Positions 45,680-57,151 of a DNA stretch of 64,000 nucleotides are shown here, one piece after another. Made by a program: the position numbers and the translations under genes. The stretch lies in NCBI GenBank assembly GCA_963383645.1, contig OY726563.1, forward strand, positions 38,199,331 through 38,263,330. Direction: 5' to 3'. Position 1 is the stretch's first letter. The number at the start of each line of letters is the position of its first letter. The DNA is from Muscardinus avellanarius. Taxonomy: Eukaryota > Chordata > Mammalia > Rodentia > Gliridae. The notes beneath the pieces were generated by a model. It did not search any database. It was not told the DNA's origin and saw nothing but the letters and a program-made list of their open reading frames with translations.

Positions 45680-45925
45680 GCCAGGCATGGGTGGTGCATA
45701 CTTGTAATCCTAGTACTTGGGTGGCTGAGACAGGAGGATCTAAGGTTCCCATCAATTTCAGCAACTTGTGAGGCTCTCTACAATATAGTGAGAACCTGTT
45801 TCAAAATACAGAATAAAAACATTGGGCTGGGGGTTATGCCCCCTGGGTTCCATCTCTAGTATGGAAAAAAAAAAATAGGGCTGGGGATGTAGCTTGGAGG
45901 TAGAATGTCCTGAGTTCAATCCCCT
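45680..45925 (+). mobile_element. Old SINE followed by an extra ID-like unit
   Basis: SINE 45680-45866, then GGGCTGGGGATGTAGCTTGG (about 45878-45925). Confidence 0.78.
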
Positions 45926-46215
45926 TTCACACACACAAAAAAAGATAAACAAAGCAAAATCCCTTCTTCAAACTCTTAAAACACTTAAAAGAGGAAGCAA
46001 TTCAAACATTTTTAGGAAGGGTGGGGAGAGGTGATACATGTTGACACTTCCCTATGAATTTCAGGTGAATAGATAAGGCAAAGTAATTATATGTTGGAAC
46101 CATAAGTCCATCTTAGGCAGAAGATAACTATAATTTTAGCAGTGTACATATAACAAAGTAATACAGTTTAAAAATGGGTTCTCTTACAATTTATTTCAGC
46201 TCTAAAATTCTAATT

Positions 46216-46420
46216 TTGTCTTTTTTTTTGCTAGTTTTTTTTTTAAGTACTGGGAATTGAATCCAGGTGCATATTACCTCTGAGCTACATCTCAGCCCTA
46301 TTTTTTATTCTTAATTTGAAACAGGGTCTCACTAAGTACCTGAGGCTGACCTTGAACCTGCAATCCTGTCTCAGCCTCCCAAGTACTGAGATTATGAGCA
46401 TGTGCCACCATACCTGGCTT
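46216..46420 (-). mobile_element. Old SINE
   Basis: AGTACTGGGAATTGAATCCA to GCCACCATACCTGGCT. Confidence 0.83.
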
Positions 46421-46537
46421 TTTTTTTTTTTTGCTGTTCTTCTTAGCTTGTTATAGTGGATTTTATATAGGATCTGAAACTTGAATTTTTGCTTATTTTT
46501 CTTAGAGAAAAAATCTTCCTGGAATAAGAATTAATAG

Positions 46538-47304
46538 TTCCCCCATGCCAACTATATGCATAAATGTTACCCTAAAGCTGGGGCCCCCAACTTTGTCCCT
46601 GTTCAGCTCGAAGCAGTTTATGACCGACTCGACGTCCTTATTCCTTTGCTAAGGGGTACATTCATGTGATAGAAATAATGAGAGAAAATTGATGGAAATT
46701 GAGCTCGTGTTAAATGTTTGTAAAATTGTAAAAGTCAAAATGTATTTTCTGTATCTACCTTTGGCCTGACAGGTGTCAGGAAGTTACTAGACAGAGAGGG
46801 GAATATACCAGTATTGGGAATGGCTTAGAAAGATTTGAAAAAGCTCTGATTATTAATAGACATATTTCAGAAATAATTGTGTCAAAATGGCAGACCTGGA
46901 GAGAGAAAGGCTTGGCTTTGGTCAGGAAGCAAACAGCTGTTAAAACTTAGATTGACTTAGCTAAAAGTAATTAGCAAATCAATAGGAGAGGGGAACTAGG
47001 CTTTTATCTGTCTAAAGACAGATCTACCTGATTAGATAAGTTAGCTAAGATGGTAGGAGGGGTCGACCTTCCTGTAAGGAGACACCTTGTCACACCTTGC
47101 TGGGGGAGGCACCATACAGCGAAGTTTACTATGCCAGAATTACGTAAACAAGATGGAGGTCGTTGGTATAAAAAGTCCAGTCCACATGCTGTATCTTTGG
47201 GGTGGTGAATTGGCTCAGACCCCCCCCCCCCATGCCATTCTGGCATGGGGCTGTAACTATCTTCTGTATTTCTTTTTAATAAACTTCTTTAAATCTTCAA
47301 AAAA
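46538..47304 (+). mobile_element. Processed copy of an ERV transcript: 3′ internal region, U3 and R, poly(A)
   Basis: It is bounded by a 12-bp TSD with one mismatch, AAGAATTA(A/T)TAG (46526-46537, 47305-47316). Internal viral-like sequence of unknown coding content runs 46538-46792. A polypurine tract AGAGAGGGGAA (46793-46803) abuts the family 2 LTR start (TATACCAGTATTGGG, with TG changed to TA). TATAAAA is at 47167-47173 and AATAAA at 47278-47283. The copy stops at AAATCTTC and continues as A(8), with no U5. A long TSD, poly(A) and the missing U5 indicate LINE-1-mediated insertion of a polyadenylated RNA. Confidence 0.8.
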
Positions 47305-47664
47305 AAGAATTATTAGGACATTTATTTTATTAAATAGCTTATATCTTATGTTAATATGGTGAATAATAATGTGTAATGGTTTAGTAATGTTCATTTTTTG
47401 ACCCATTCTTTTGAAGTGTGTTGCTTAATTTCCATGTATTTGATTTCTTAGTTTTTTTCCCCTGCTAATGACAGATTTCATTGAATTTTAGTCAGAACAG
47501 AGCTTTCATTATTTTGATTCTTTACTTAATGGAGACTTGTTTTATAGTCTTAACATATGGTCTATCCTAGAAGAATGTTCCAAGTGCACTTGAGTATGTA
47601 TGCTATTGTTGGAGGGAGGCTTTTAGGTCTTGGGTCTGTATAGAGTTCAAGTCTTCTGTTTTTT

Positions 47665-47738
47665 TGTACTCTGTTGCCTAGTTATTCTCTCAGCCTCCCA
47701 TGTATTGGGATTACAAGCGTGAGCCAACATGCCTGGCT
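47665..47738 (-). mobile_element. SINE head fragment
   Basis: CTCAGCCTCCCATGTATTGG to GAGCCAACATGCCTGGCT. Confidence 0.72.
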
Positions 47739-47852
47739 TGTATGGTATATATTTCTTACATCCTTTTAGTTTCAACATAATTTTGTCCTTGAATCTAAAG
47801 TGTGTCATTTTTAGAAAGCATATAATTGGGTCATGCTTTTTAAAAATATATT

Positions 47853-48036
47853 CTGAGATGGACATGATGGTACATGCTTGTAATCTTATTACTTGGGAGG
47901 CTGAGACAGGAGGATCCTGGGTTCATGGCCAGCCTTAGCAACTTAGTGAGGATCTTAGCAACTTAGACCCTGTTCCCAAATAAAAATGGGGCTGGAGGCA
48001 TAGCGCAGAGGTAGAATGCCACTGGGTTCACTTCTC

Positions 48037-48082
<46 letters not shown>
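47853..48082 (+). mobile_element. Old SINE with (AC)n tail
   Basis: GATGGACATGATGGTACATG to a run of about 20 AC units. Confidence 0.84.
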
Positions 48083-48084
<2 letters not shown>

Positions 48085-48114
48085 GTCAATATTTGCTTCT
48101 AATTAATCCATTTA

Positions 48115-48322
48115 CTTTTTTTTTTGGTGTATGTGATACTGGAGATTGAACTCAGGGGCATATTCACACCCCAGCCTTATTTTAGTTTTTATTTTGAAAC
48201 AGGTTCTCACTAAGTTGCTGAGGACTCCATTAACTTGTCGAGGCTGGCTGTGAACCTGTGATTCTCCTGTCTCAGATTTCCCATTACTGGGATTAGAGGG
48301 GTGAGCCACTATGCCCAACCGA
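48115..48322 (-). mobile_element. Old SINE
   Basis: GATACTGGAGATTGAACTCA to GAGCCACTATGCCCAACC. Confidence 0.8.
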
Positions 48323-48362
48323 TTAATTTACATTGCATATGATCACTCAAGATAGTATTTGC

Positions 48363-48579
48363 AGCCAGGCATGGTGGTGCACGCTCGTAATCCCAGAATT
48401 TGGGAGGGTGAGACTGGAGGATCGCCGCCGTTCGCGGACAGCCTCAGCTACTTAGTGAGGACCTCTGCAACTCATTGAGATCCAGTTTCAAAATAAAGAC
48501 TAAAAATAGAGCAGGGGGTGTAGCCCGGAGGTCGAATGCCCCTGGGTTCTATCCCCAGACCCGCCAAAAAAAAAAATAG
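48363..48579 (+). mobile_element. Type a SINE
   Basis: ATAGTATTT duplicated on both sides. Confidence 0.92.
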
Positions 48580-48821
48580 TATTTACATCTACCATCTTAC
48601 CATTTGCTTTCTTTTGTTTCTGTTATTTATTCCTCCATTTCTACCTTTTTTGTGTTACATGTCTTCCAGCGTACAGTTTAAACCTTTTGTTTATTTTACC
48701 ATATTTTATTTTTGTTTATTTTTTAAGTTATTGCCTTGGGAGTTACAGTTAGCAACCTAATACAATCCAATTCTTATTAATTGTGACTTGATTTCCTGAC
48801 TATATAAAATTTTGCTTTTTG

Positions 48822-49031
48822 AGCCGGGCGTGGTGGCGCATGATTGTAATCCCAGCATTCGGGAGGCTGAGACTGGAGGGTTGTGGTTCGCGGACAGCCT
48901 CAGCTACTTAGGCCCTCCGCAACTCAGTGAGACCCGGTTTCCAAATAAAGAATAAAAAATAGGGCAGGGGGTATAGCTCAGAGGTTGAATGCCCCTGGGT
49001 TCCATCCCCAGACCCGCAAAGAAAAAAAAAA
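48822..49031 (+). mobile_element. Type a SINE
   Basis: AGCCGGGCGTGGTGGCGCAT to A-tail. TGCTTTTT duplicated on both sides. Confidence 0.92.
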
Positions 49032-50249
49032 TGCTTTTTATGGCTTCATTCTGTCTCCACTCCTTTGAGTAACTAGTGTCTTATAAATTACATCCTTTGT
49101 ACATTGTCTTGTTTTATGGAGTATAGTAAGTCACATAGGACAAAATAAATTCTTTTAATGAATTTTTATTGGTGTTTTGTAGTCATACATCTTAATTGGA
49201 TTTAAAAAAATGAGATATACATGCACACATTGCCCAGTCAGTCCTTACCCAATCCCTAACTCCTTCCCTCCCCCTCCCTCCTACCCATGCTTGGCTTCCT
49301 GATTGACTTTGATATGTTTAAGTATATGATGTGCTTTAAAGATTTTCCTTCTTCCCCCTCCCATCCCCTCAGATAGGTCACCTTAATTGCTCCTCTATAG
49401 GGTCCCTTCTTCATCTAGAGTTTCTCCTGTTACCCATTTCTCCCTAGTTTTTGCACATTAGGAAAAGCATCTGATTTCTTATTTTTTTTGTGACATTTCA
49501 CTGTAAATGCCATAATTTTGTTCTCCCTTATGGCTGGGCAATATTCCATTGTGTACACATCCCATAGTTTTGAAATCCACTCATCCGTTAAAGGCCATCT
49601 TGGCTGGTTCCACAGTTTGGCAATGGTGAACTGTGCAGCTATGAACATGGTTGCTCATGCATTAGTTTGGTATTTTGGTTTTCATTCTTTTTGGTAGATA
49701 TCCAGAGGTGGTATTGCTGGGTCATATGGTAAGTTCGTTTTCCATACTGTTTTTCAAAGTGGTTGCACCAACTTGCAGTCCCATCAACAGGGTATTAGAA
49801 CTTCTATTTCTCCACATCCGATCAATTAGTTTCTTCCTTGGAAGTCCTTCTTTTAATTTTCACACTTAATTCCCACTTACTGAAATCCTGAAAGGCGGAA
49901 GATGAGTAAATTTGACAAGATGATCCACTCACAACCAATTTTTTTAAATAGAGGTCACTTGGATCTGGGAATCTACTGAGAGATGAGGTGAGGTAGCGGC
50001 AGCTTCTAGTGCTTCCTGGCCACACGGTTGCAGGGACCTGCTGGCCATGTGCTGTGGAGCAGGCCCCAGGCCCAGGCCCGCTATGCGACAGGCTTCTGGC
50101 TCGGCCTTGCTGGCTCCAGTTGAGGCCTTGCCTTACCACGTGGCAGGCTTCAGGCCTAGCCTTGTTGGTCTCAGACCTGGCCTTGCTGTGCTGCACACTC
50201 TGGTCCCTGTCACTGTGGGCAGAATGTCTACAGAGAGGTTCTCATTTTT

Positions 50250-51164
50250 CCTTCCATATATATTTTTTTTAAGTTGGAGAAAACAGAACGTGTCATTTGC
50301 CAAAGCTGGGAGGCTGATTCCCTAGCAGCAATGGATTTTATTACCTCACCGAAAGCGGAGGCCCACAGCTTCACCATGGAGAGTGGCATCTGCTGCTCCA
50401 AGCACAACCCTGGCTCCCAGTGCAGTGCAAAGGAGCAGTGCTGAGGTCTCTTGGGACGCCTGGTGCAGCAAGCCAGCCCCGCCATATGAGTGGGCTCCCT
50501 CCAATTCGCCCCGGACATTTTTCTTACTTAGTATGTTTTCCAGAATTCCTGGGCATGTGTGGGAGGAGCAGTCTACTTTCGGGAAGATTTCTTCAAAACT
50601 TCAAGGGGATTGGATTGCATCTGTCTGCCTCTACCAAATACTGGCGGTGGCTGCCGCTGCCATTTTGGTCCATCCCCACAAAACTTTTTCTTACATAGTA
50701 TGTTATCCAGAGTTCCTGAGCATGTGGGACAGGAGCAGTCTATTTTTGGGGGAGATTTCTTCAAAAACTCAAGGTAGTTTGGCTCTGTCTGCCTTTCCTG
50801 AATACTGGCCACTGCCGCCGCCTTGGTCTCTCCTAGAGTATGCTGTTAAGAATTCCTGTGCATGTGCGGCAGGAACAGTCTACTTTCTGATCTCTTCTGG
50901 GATGTCCCTCCAAAAATCCATTTTCTTGAAGTGGCGGTTGCCATGCTGCCATCTTGCCTCTAATTCCGCCATTTTCCACTCTCTCTCCTATATATCAGAT
51001 AGGAAGTCATGATCGGAAATGTCTCTGTATGTTGTCCCAATTAGCTATTAAACCAAAATGTGTTGTTCAGAGTTTCTCACAGGGATGTATATCCTATTTG
51101 ACCGCTGCCAACTGTTATCGCTGAGGCTGTGGTCACCTCTGCGGCTACAGCTCCCGCCATCTTC
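50250..51164 (-). promoter_or_regulatory. L1 5′-UTR unit 2 (inner)
   Basis: It begins GAAGATGGCGGGAGCTGTAG on the - strand and parallels unit 1, with an extra internal block containing AAGATGGCAGC and AAAATGGCGG. Transition to the unique leader occurs near 50250. Confidence 0.65.
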
Positions 51165-51174
51165 CTCCCTCTTC

Positions 51175-51905
51175 AGTATTTTTTAATAAAAGAAAACAGT
51201 ACGTGTCTTTTGCAGAAGTTGGGGGACTGAGTACTTAGCAGCAATGGGTTTTTATCTCCCTGCCAAGAGTAGAGGCCAACAGCTTTATCATGGAGAGTGG
51301 GTTCCGAGAGCATCCCGGCTCCCAGCACTGTGCAGAGGAGTGCAGCAGCCAGGAGTACCCTTGTCTCCCAGGACGAGCACGCTGGCTGACCTGGCTATGT
51401 GAGGCTCCCTCTGACGTACCCTGAACCATTTTTTTTTTTTTAAACATTGTATGTTGTCGAGAGTTCTTGAGCATGTGGGGCAGGTGCAGTCTACTTTCAG
51501 GGGAGATTTCCTCAAAAATTCAGGGTGGATTAGATTGAATCTGTCTGCCTCTCCTAAATACTGGCCGCTGCCTCCATGTCATCTTGGTTCTCCTTCTGAG
51601 CATTTTTCTTATATAGTATATTGTCCAGAATTCCTGAGCCTGTGGGGCAGGAACAGTTTATTTTTGGGGAGATTTCTCCAAAAGTTCAAGGCAGTTTGAA
51701 TTGGATCTGTCTGCCTCTCCCGAATACTGGCTCTGGCTGCTGGTCCGTCTCTTCGCTCTTATATTTTAGGTAGGAAGTCATGGCTGGAAATGTCTCTGTA
51801 TGTTGTCGCAATCAGATATTAAACCAAGATCTGTTGTCCAGGGTTTCTCAGAGGAATACTTATCCTATTTGGCCGCTGATAACAGCTGCCGCCATCTTCC
51901 ACGCC
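51175..51905 (-). promoter_or_regulatory. L1 5′-UTR unit 1 (outer)
   Basis: It begins on the - strand with GAAGATGGCGGCAGCTGTTA. It shares with the inner unit ATAGGATA-ATCC-CTCTGAGAAAC, CAACATACAGAGACATTTCC and paired blocks around GGCAGACAGA and AAATCTCCC. It is presumed L1 promoter sequence by position. Confidence 0.65.
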
Positions 51906-51957
51906 CCCCACAAAATAAGTTTAACAAATAAAATGCATTTATACCTCCTCTTTACCT

Positions 51958-52676
51958 AATGTCTCAGTCCATTTGTGCTGTTCTGACAAAATACTATGGA
52001 CTGAATTATTATTATTATTATTAGTAGTACTGGGGATTGAGCTCAGAGGCATTCTACCTCTGAGCTACACCCTTAGCCCTATTTTTTTTTTCCCCCCGAG
52101 TCTGGGGATGGAACCCAGGAGCATTTGATCTCTGAGCTACAGCCCTGCTCTATTTTTATTCTTTATTTTTTGAAACAGGGTCTCACTAAGTTAATAAGTA
52201 GCTGAGGCTGTTCATGAACCGTGATCCTCCAGTCTCAGCCTCCCAAATGCTGGGATTACAAGTGTGCGCCACCACGCCTGGCTCTTAGCTCTATTTTTTT
52301 ACTTTTATTTTGAAGCAGTGTCTCGCTAGGTTGAGGAGAATCTTACTACTTGCTGAAGCTGTCATTGAACCTGAGATCTTTCTGTCTCAGCCTCTCAAGG
52401 CTAGACTGAATAATTTATACATAATAGAAACATATCTCACAGTTCTGGAGATTGGAAGTCCGAGACGAAAGGACTAGCTGAATTAGTATCTGGTGTAGAA
52501 TGGCTCTCTGTCCTCAAAATGGTGCCCTGTTGTTGCAGCTTCATATGATGTAAAACAGAAAAGCAAAAAGGATGAACAGCTCACTCTTACCTCCTGCCCT
52601 CATAACTTAACCACTGCATTGGAGATGAAGTTTCAGTGTATGAGTTTTTGGGGGAATACATTCAGACCATAGCCCT
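51958..52676. mobile_element. Old mammalian interspersed repeat split by SINEs
   Basis: GTCCATTTGTGCTGTTCTGA leads to GGACTGAATTATT. After a SINE block (52022-52407) the copy resumes with GACTGAATAATTTATAC, TCTCACAGTTCTGGAGATTG and ends GGGGGAATACATTCAGACC. I recognise the pattern as an old widespread repeat but not its family with certainty. Confidence 0.55.
52022..52407 (-). mobile_element. Old SINE with a nested type a SINE
   Basis: Insert about 52082-52281 with CTTAGC(C/T)CTATTTTTT duplicated. The outer copy is flanked by GACTGAAT. Confidence 0.86.
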
Positions 52677-52814
52677 GTGAGTAGTAGCCTTTACTGGAAT
52701 TCTCTTTTGTTCTTATAGAGTTATTGTTTAGTGTCCTATATCATTGTAGTACTTGTAGTGAAGGCATGCTAGTGCCATTGAGTTTTTGTTTATCTGGTAA
52801 TGTCTTAATTTCAC

Positions 52815-53260
52815 CTTTTTTGTGGGGGTACTAGGGATTGAACTCAGAGGCAGTCTACTTCCAAGCTACACCCCCTTCTATTTTATTTATATTTTGAAAC
52901 AAGGTCTTGCTAGGTTGATAAGAGTCCTACCTACTATCTGAGGCTTTTCTTGAATCTGCAATCCTCCTCTCTAATCCTCCTAAGAAGTAGGATTACAGGC
53001 ATTCACCATCATACCTTGCTTCCCCTTCATTTTTTTTTTTTTTGGGGGTGGGTCTGGGGATGGAACCCAGAGGCATTTGACCTACGAGCTACAACCCCTG
53101 CCCAATTTTTTTAGTCTTTATTTCGAAACCGGGTCTCACTGAGTTGCAGGGGGCCTCACTAAGTAGAAGCTGAGGCTGGCCGAGAAATGCGATCCTCTTG
53201 TCTCAGCCTCTCAAATGCTGGGATTACAAGTGTGCATCACCACGCCCGGCTTCCCCTTCA
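52815..53260 (-). mobile_element. Old SINE with a type a SINE at its head end
   Basis: Old copy 52815-53022, type a 53032-53251. TTCCCCTTCAT is duplicated around the second. Confidence 0.87.
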
Positions 53261-53451
53261 TATTTAATGATAGTGTTGCTGTGTAAAAAATTCTCTGCTG
53301 TTTTTTTTCCTTCCAGCACTTTTAACATCACATGACTTTCGGTTTCTGTGTTTGATGAAGAAATCAGGTATTAATCTTTCTAAGATCCTTTGTATATGAA
53401 GAGTTACTGTTTCTTTTTTTGCTTTCAAGATTCTTTGTATTGAATATTTGT

Positions 53452-53453
<2 letters not shown>

Positions 53454-53494
<41 letters not shown>

Positions 53495-53695
53495 CCATGG
53501 TACTGGGGTTGAACCCAGGGATGTCTGTATCCAAACTATATCCTCTGCCCTATTTTTAATTTTTAATATATATAAGCAGGTATCACAAGATTACTGAGAG
53601 TCTCACTAAATTGCTGAGGCTATCTTTGAACCTGTGATCCCACTGTTGCAGCCTCCTAAGTACTGGAATAATAGGTATGCATCACCATGCCAAGC
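53454..53695 (-). mobile_element. (TG)n run and old SINE
   Basis: About 18 TG units, then GGTACTGGGGTTGAACCCAG to CATCACCATGCCAAGC. Confidence 0.84.
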
Positions 53696-53821
53696 ATGTA
53701 ACATACTTGGAGTTTATTGAGCTTTTTGGACACAAAATTAATGGTTTTCCAATTATATTTGGAAAGTTTTCAGCCATTATTTCTCTTAATCTTGGTCTAC
53801 TTTTGAGCTATATTTAGTTAA

Positions 53822-54033
53822 TTTATTTTTGTGGTACTGGGAGTGGAACCCAGGGGCTTTTCTACCTCCAGGCTATACTCTCAGACCTATTTTATACTTT
53901 ATTTGGAAGCAAGGACTCACTAAGTTGCTGAGAGCCTCACTCAGTAGCTGAGGCTGGCTTCGAACCTGTGCGATCCTCCTGTCTCAGCCTCCCAAGCGCG
54001 GGGATTACAAGTGTGCGCTACTACACCTGGCTT
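53822..54033 (-). mobile_element. Type b SINE
   Basis: GGTACTGGGAGTGGAACCCA to GCTACTACACCTGGCT. Confidence 0.88.
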
Positions 54034-54175
54034 TATTTTATTTTTTATTTTGATACAGGTTCTCACTGAGTTGCTGAGGTTCTCTTGCAGTTGCTCAGTC
54101 TGGTCTCAAACCGGTGCTCTTCCTCTCTCAGCCTCCCAAGTACTGAGATTAAAGGTGTGTGCCACCACACTTCAT
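54034..54175 (-). mobile_element. Tail-less SINE fragment
   Basis: TTTGATACAGGTTCTCACTG to GCCACCACACTTCA. Confidence 0.75.
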
Positions 54176-54208
54176 AGTACCTTTTTTTTTTTTTTTTTTA
54201 ATCAGAAG

Positions 54209-54405
54209 TGTCACTGGCGTGGTGGCGCACGCTTGGGAGGCTGAGACAGGTGGATTGCACAGGTTCGAAGCCAGCCTCAGCTACTTAGTGAGGCTCTCAG
54301 CAACTTAGTGAGACCCTGTTTACAAATAAAATATAAAATAGGTCTGGGAGTATAGCCCAGAGGTAGAAAGTCTCTGGGTTCCACCCCTAGTACTTAAAAA
54401 AAAAA
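54209..54405 (+). mobile_element. Type b SINE with head deletion
   Basis: AATCAGAAGT(G/A)TC duplicated on both sides. Confidence 0.9.
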
Positions 54406-54879
54406 ATCAGAAGTATCCTTTATAGATTACTGTTATTGTTTAGGCCACTGGGCCTTTTGGAAAGCTGGCACTCTGGGAATTCCCTTCATTCTCATCCTGG
54501 AGCTGCAAGAAGCATAAGCCTGGTAGCTAGTATTTTGACAGCCATTCAAGGGAAGTGGAGTGTATATAGATCATTCCTCACTTTGACCTATGCTTGGTGT
54601 TTGTTTTTATTCAGCATCTCTCTAGAGTTAGATGTTTGCTCTTTTTTTGTGGGTCAGAAGAAGGTAATAAAGGAGGGATATAGCTCCTTGGCAGCCTGAT
54701 CTGGTGGAAGAGATCTAGAGATCTAATTAGTTCTGTTTTGTCTTTTTTATCAGTCTTCTTTCAACTTCTGCTGTTATGACTTTTCAGGATTCTGTTGCTT
54801 AAATGAGCTTGTGACTTGTTGGCTAAATCCTAAGAAACTTGGCATTTCACTTGCTTTTTGTCTTTCAGATTTTTTTTCC
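54406..54879. other. Unassigned intronic sequence
   Basis: Contains an 87-codon frame (54436-54699) without recognisable similarity. It may be old repeat sequence. Confidence 0.4.
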
Positions 54880-55070
54880 TTGGTGGTACTGAAGATTGAA
54901 CTCAGGGTCATTGTACTTCTGAGTTATACCCCTAGCCCCTTTTACTTTTTGAAAGAGTCACTAAACTGCAGAGGGCCTCACTAAGTTGCTGAAACTGGCC
55001 TCAAACCAGTAATCCTCCTGTCTCAGCTTCTCAAGTACTCAGGTTACTGGTGTATGCTACCATGCCTGGT
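54880..55070 (-). mobile_element. Old SINE
   Basis: GGTACTGAAGATTGAACTCA to GCTACCATGCCTGG. Confidence 0.8.
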
Positions 55071-55647
55071 TTATTTGTATTGTTGAATGGTTCCAGCATA
55101 CAGGTGTATGAATTTATCCATTTTGCTCTTTATGCATCTGATAATGGTTAAAGCTCTCTATGGGTTTTCAGTCTCATATCATTTACTTGCATTGTGGTCT
55201 CTTTAATAGCTTTCCTTTAACAGCTTTATCTTTGCTGTCATCCTTCAATCCTCCCAACTATTATATTTTTATTACATCATCTATGGGAGGATTCTTATCC
55301 ATCATTCTCATTATCCCAGAATGTATTGTAAAACAAGAAATAAAGCAAAAGGACAGGTCTCTAAACCAAAACATATCTTACAGTTCATGTATTGAATGTA
55401 TTCACTTTTATTTCAGATGATAGTCAATATCATCTGGATAGCTACTTACTTGGTTTCCTGTTCTACAGAATAGCATGTGAATTAGGAGAGAAGTTGCCAG
55501 ATACTGGTATACTGATGTCAGATAGTTTAGTAGTGAAAATCACAGATGCCTTGCATAAAAAGAATAAAGGAGATAAAAGTGTAGCAATTTTGTGGCTATT
55601 TAGAATGAATTTCTAATGGCCTTGTTTTATTAAACTATCACAGTGTA
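55071..55647. other. Intronic sequence with an unexplained 74-codon frame
   Basis: The frame 55392-55616 on + encodes a mixed, non-repetitive peptide (for example LGFLFYRIACELGEKLPD). It is preceded by TTTTATTTCAG at 55415, which looks like a splice acceptor, although the frame opens upstream of it. I recognise no family. Confidence 0.35.
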
Positions 55648-55835
55648 AGCCAGGCACAGTGGCACACATCTGCAAATCCAGTACTTAGGAAGCTGAGATG
55701 GGAGGATCTCAAGTTTGAGGCCAGCCTTGGCAACTTAGAGAAGAGACCCTGTCTCAAACTAAAAAATGAAAAGGACTGGTGGTAATGCTCTGGTAGAATA
55801 CCCCTCAGTTCAATCTCCAAATCTCTGTATATCAA
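55648..55835 (+). mobile_element. Old SINE
   Basis: AAGCCAGGCACAGTGGCACA to CAGTTCAATCTCCAAA. Confidence 0.8.
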
Positions 55836-56654
55836 AGTATAATATCACAGTATAATAACAGTATAACAGTATAATAACTACTTTTTCTTGATAATTAATT
55901 ATGTTTTATTTAGCTAAAGAAATGGTTCAGCTGTTCTTTTTATACCCTACAAAGAATGGGGGGTTTAATCTTGGAGAGATTTTTTTTCCATGATGACTTT
56001 AAAGTAGAAGCTTTCATTCATTTTAAAATCTGCATAATTGTAACATCTCATTCTCTCATACAACAGGAATGAAGGGTTTCTTTTTCAAACTTTTGGAACA
56101 GTGTTTATTAGAATTTTTTTCAATCATGACAGCAGAAAGGAAGAAAATGCTTTTTACATTGTGATTTATTATGCAACGTATGTATTTTTTATACTGGAAA
56201 GTTTTTATTGTTCCTATAAAATAATGCTTTGGAAAATTACTTCTTCAGAATGCTAAGGTAGGTAAATCTCTGTTCAGTTGGAACTATTTTGAATTGCATA
56301 TGACTAGAGTCTACAGTTAATGAGCTACTGACCAGAAAGATTTGAGGATGATATTTGTGGAAAGGGCTGTTCAGGAATGTACTTATACTAGGTCTAAAAG
56401 CCTTCAGAGACCTGAAGAGAAAACGATTTCTCTTTTGAAACAGGTGCTAAGATTTCAGGAAGGTTCTTTTCTTACAGCTTTTGTCTACTTCTGAATGTCA
56501 TTCTCTTTCCCCATCCCTGCATATTGATTATAATATTGTAGCCTTTTTTTTCACATCAACATGAATTAAAATGTAACTACGGTTAAGAATGAATGTATTA
56601 TTTGTTTTATCCACACCTTATATTATCTACTTTTTATTTTTCATTTTAATTTAA
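55836..56654. other. Intronic sequence, nothing recognised
   Basis: AT-rich. AGTATAATA is repeated several times at 55838-55878. Confidence 0.5.
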
Positions 56655-56852
56655 TTTTTTTGTGGTACTGGAGATGGGACCCAGGGGCATTCTACCACAC
56701 AGCTACACCCCCCAGCCCTATTTTTTATTCTTTATTTTGAAACAGTGTCTCACTGAGTTTTCAAAGGACCTCACTGAGGCTGTCTGTGAACTGCTATCCT
56801 CTTATATCAGCCTCCCAAGTGCTGGGATTACAAGCATGCACCATACCTGGCT
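56655..56852 (-). mobile_element. Type a-like SINE
   Basis: GGTACTGGAGATGGGACCCA to GCACCATACCTGGCT. Confidence 0.84.
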
Positions 56853-56874
56853 ATTACCTGCTTTTTAAATAAGC

Positions 56875-56935
56875 CTTTTAGTACCTCTGAGCCTTAGTTT
56901 CCTCATCTGTAAAGAATAATAATAGCAGATGATTC
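56875..56935 (+). mobile_element. MIR fossil
   Basis: CTCTGAGCCTTAGTTTCCTC then ATCTGTAAAGAATAATAATA matches the MIR core. A second piece with CTAACTAGCTGTAAGACTGT lies at 57058-57110. Confidence 0.6.
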
Positions 56936-57151
56936 CTGGAAGAGACATATGTCAGAAGTGAATTGTGAAGAAGGCGTTATTTGGAGGAATAGGTATGTGG
57001 GTTTTAGGTACATTTTGAGATTTTTCTTTTTCATGTCTTCCCTGTTTCCATCCCCAGACCTTGTCACTAACTAGCTGTAAGACTGTACATAGATTACTTA
57101 ACTATAGTATTAACAAAAGTACCAAAGTATGTGACTTACTTATAAAAAAGG

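Larger units (their letters stand above)
49152..51909 (-). mobile_element. L1 with both ends but no middle (internal deletion or spliced)
   Basis: An imperfect 12-bp TSD ACAAAATAA(A/G)TT flanks it (49140-49151, 51910-51921). 49152-49818 is the L1 3′ UTR, including a C/T-rich run near 49262-49288, plus the end of ORF2 (- strand peptide MFIAAQFTIAKLWNQPRWP, then DVYTMEYCPAI). 50250-51905 holds two tandem 5′-UTR units. Each starts GAAGATGGCGG on the - strand, a YY1-type site as in other L1 promoters. ORF1 and most of ORF2 are missing. The join lies near 49818-49820, where GATGTGGAGAAATAG of ORF2 follows 5′ leader sequence. Confidence 0.82.

Noticed and set aside
46560..46680. Short open stretch in the internal part of the retrotransposed ERV transcript as an env C-terminus
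   Set aside because: Position just before the polypurine tract fits, but the peptide is too short and not recognisable, so no protein identity is claimed.
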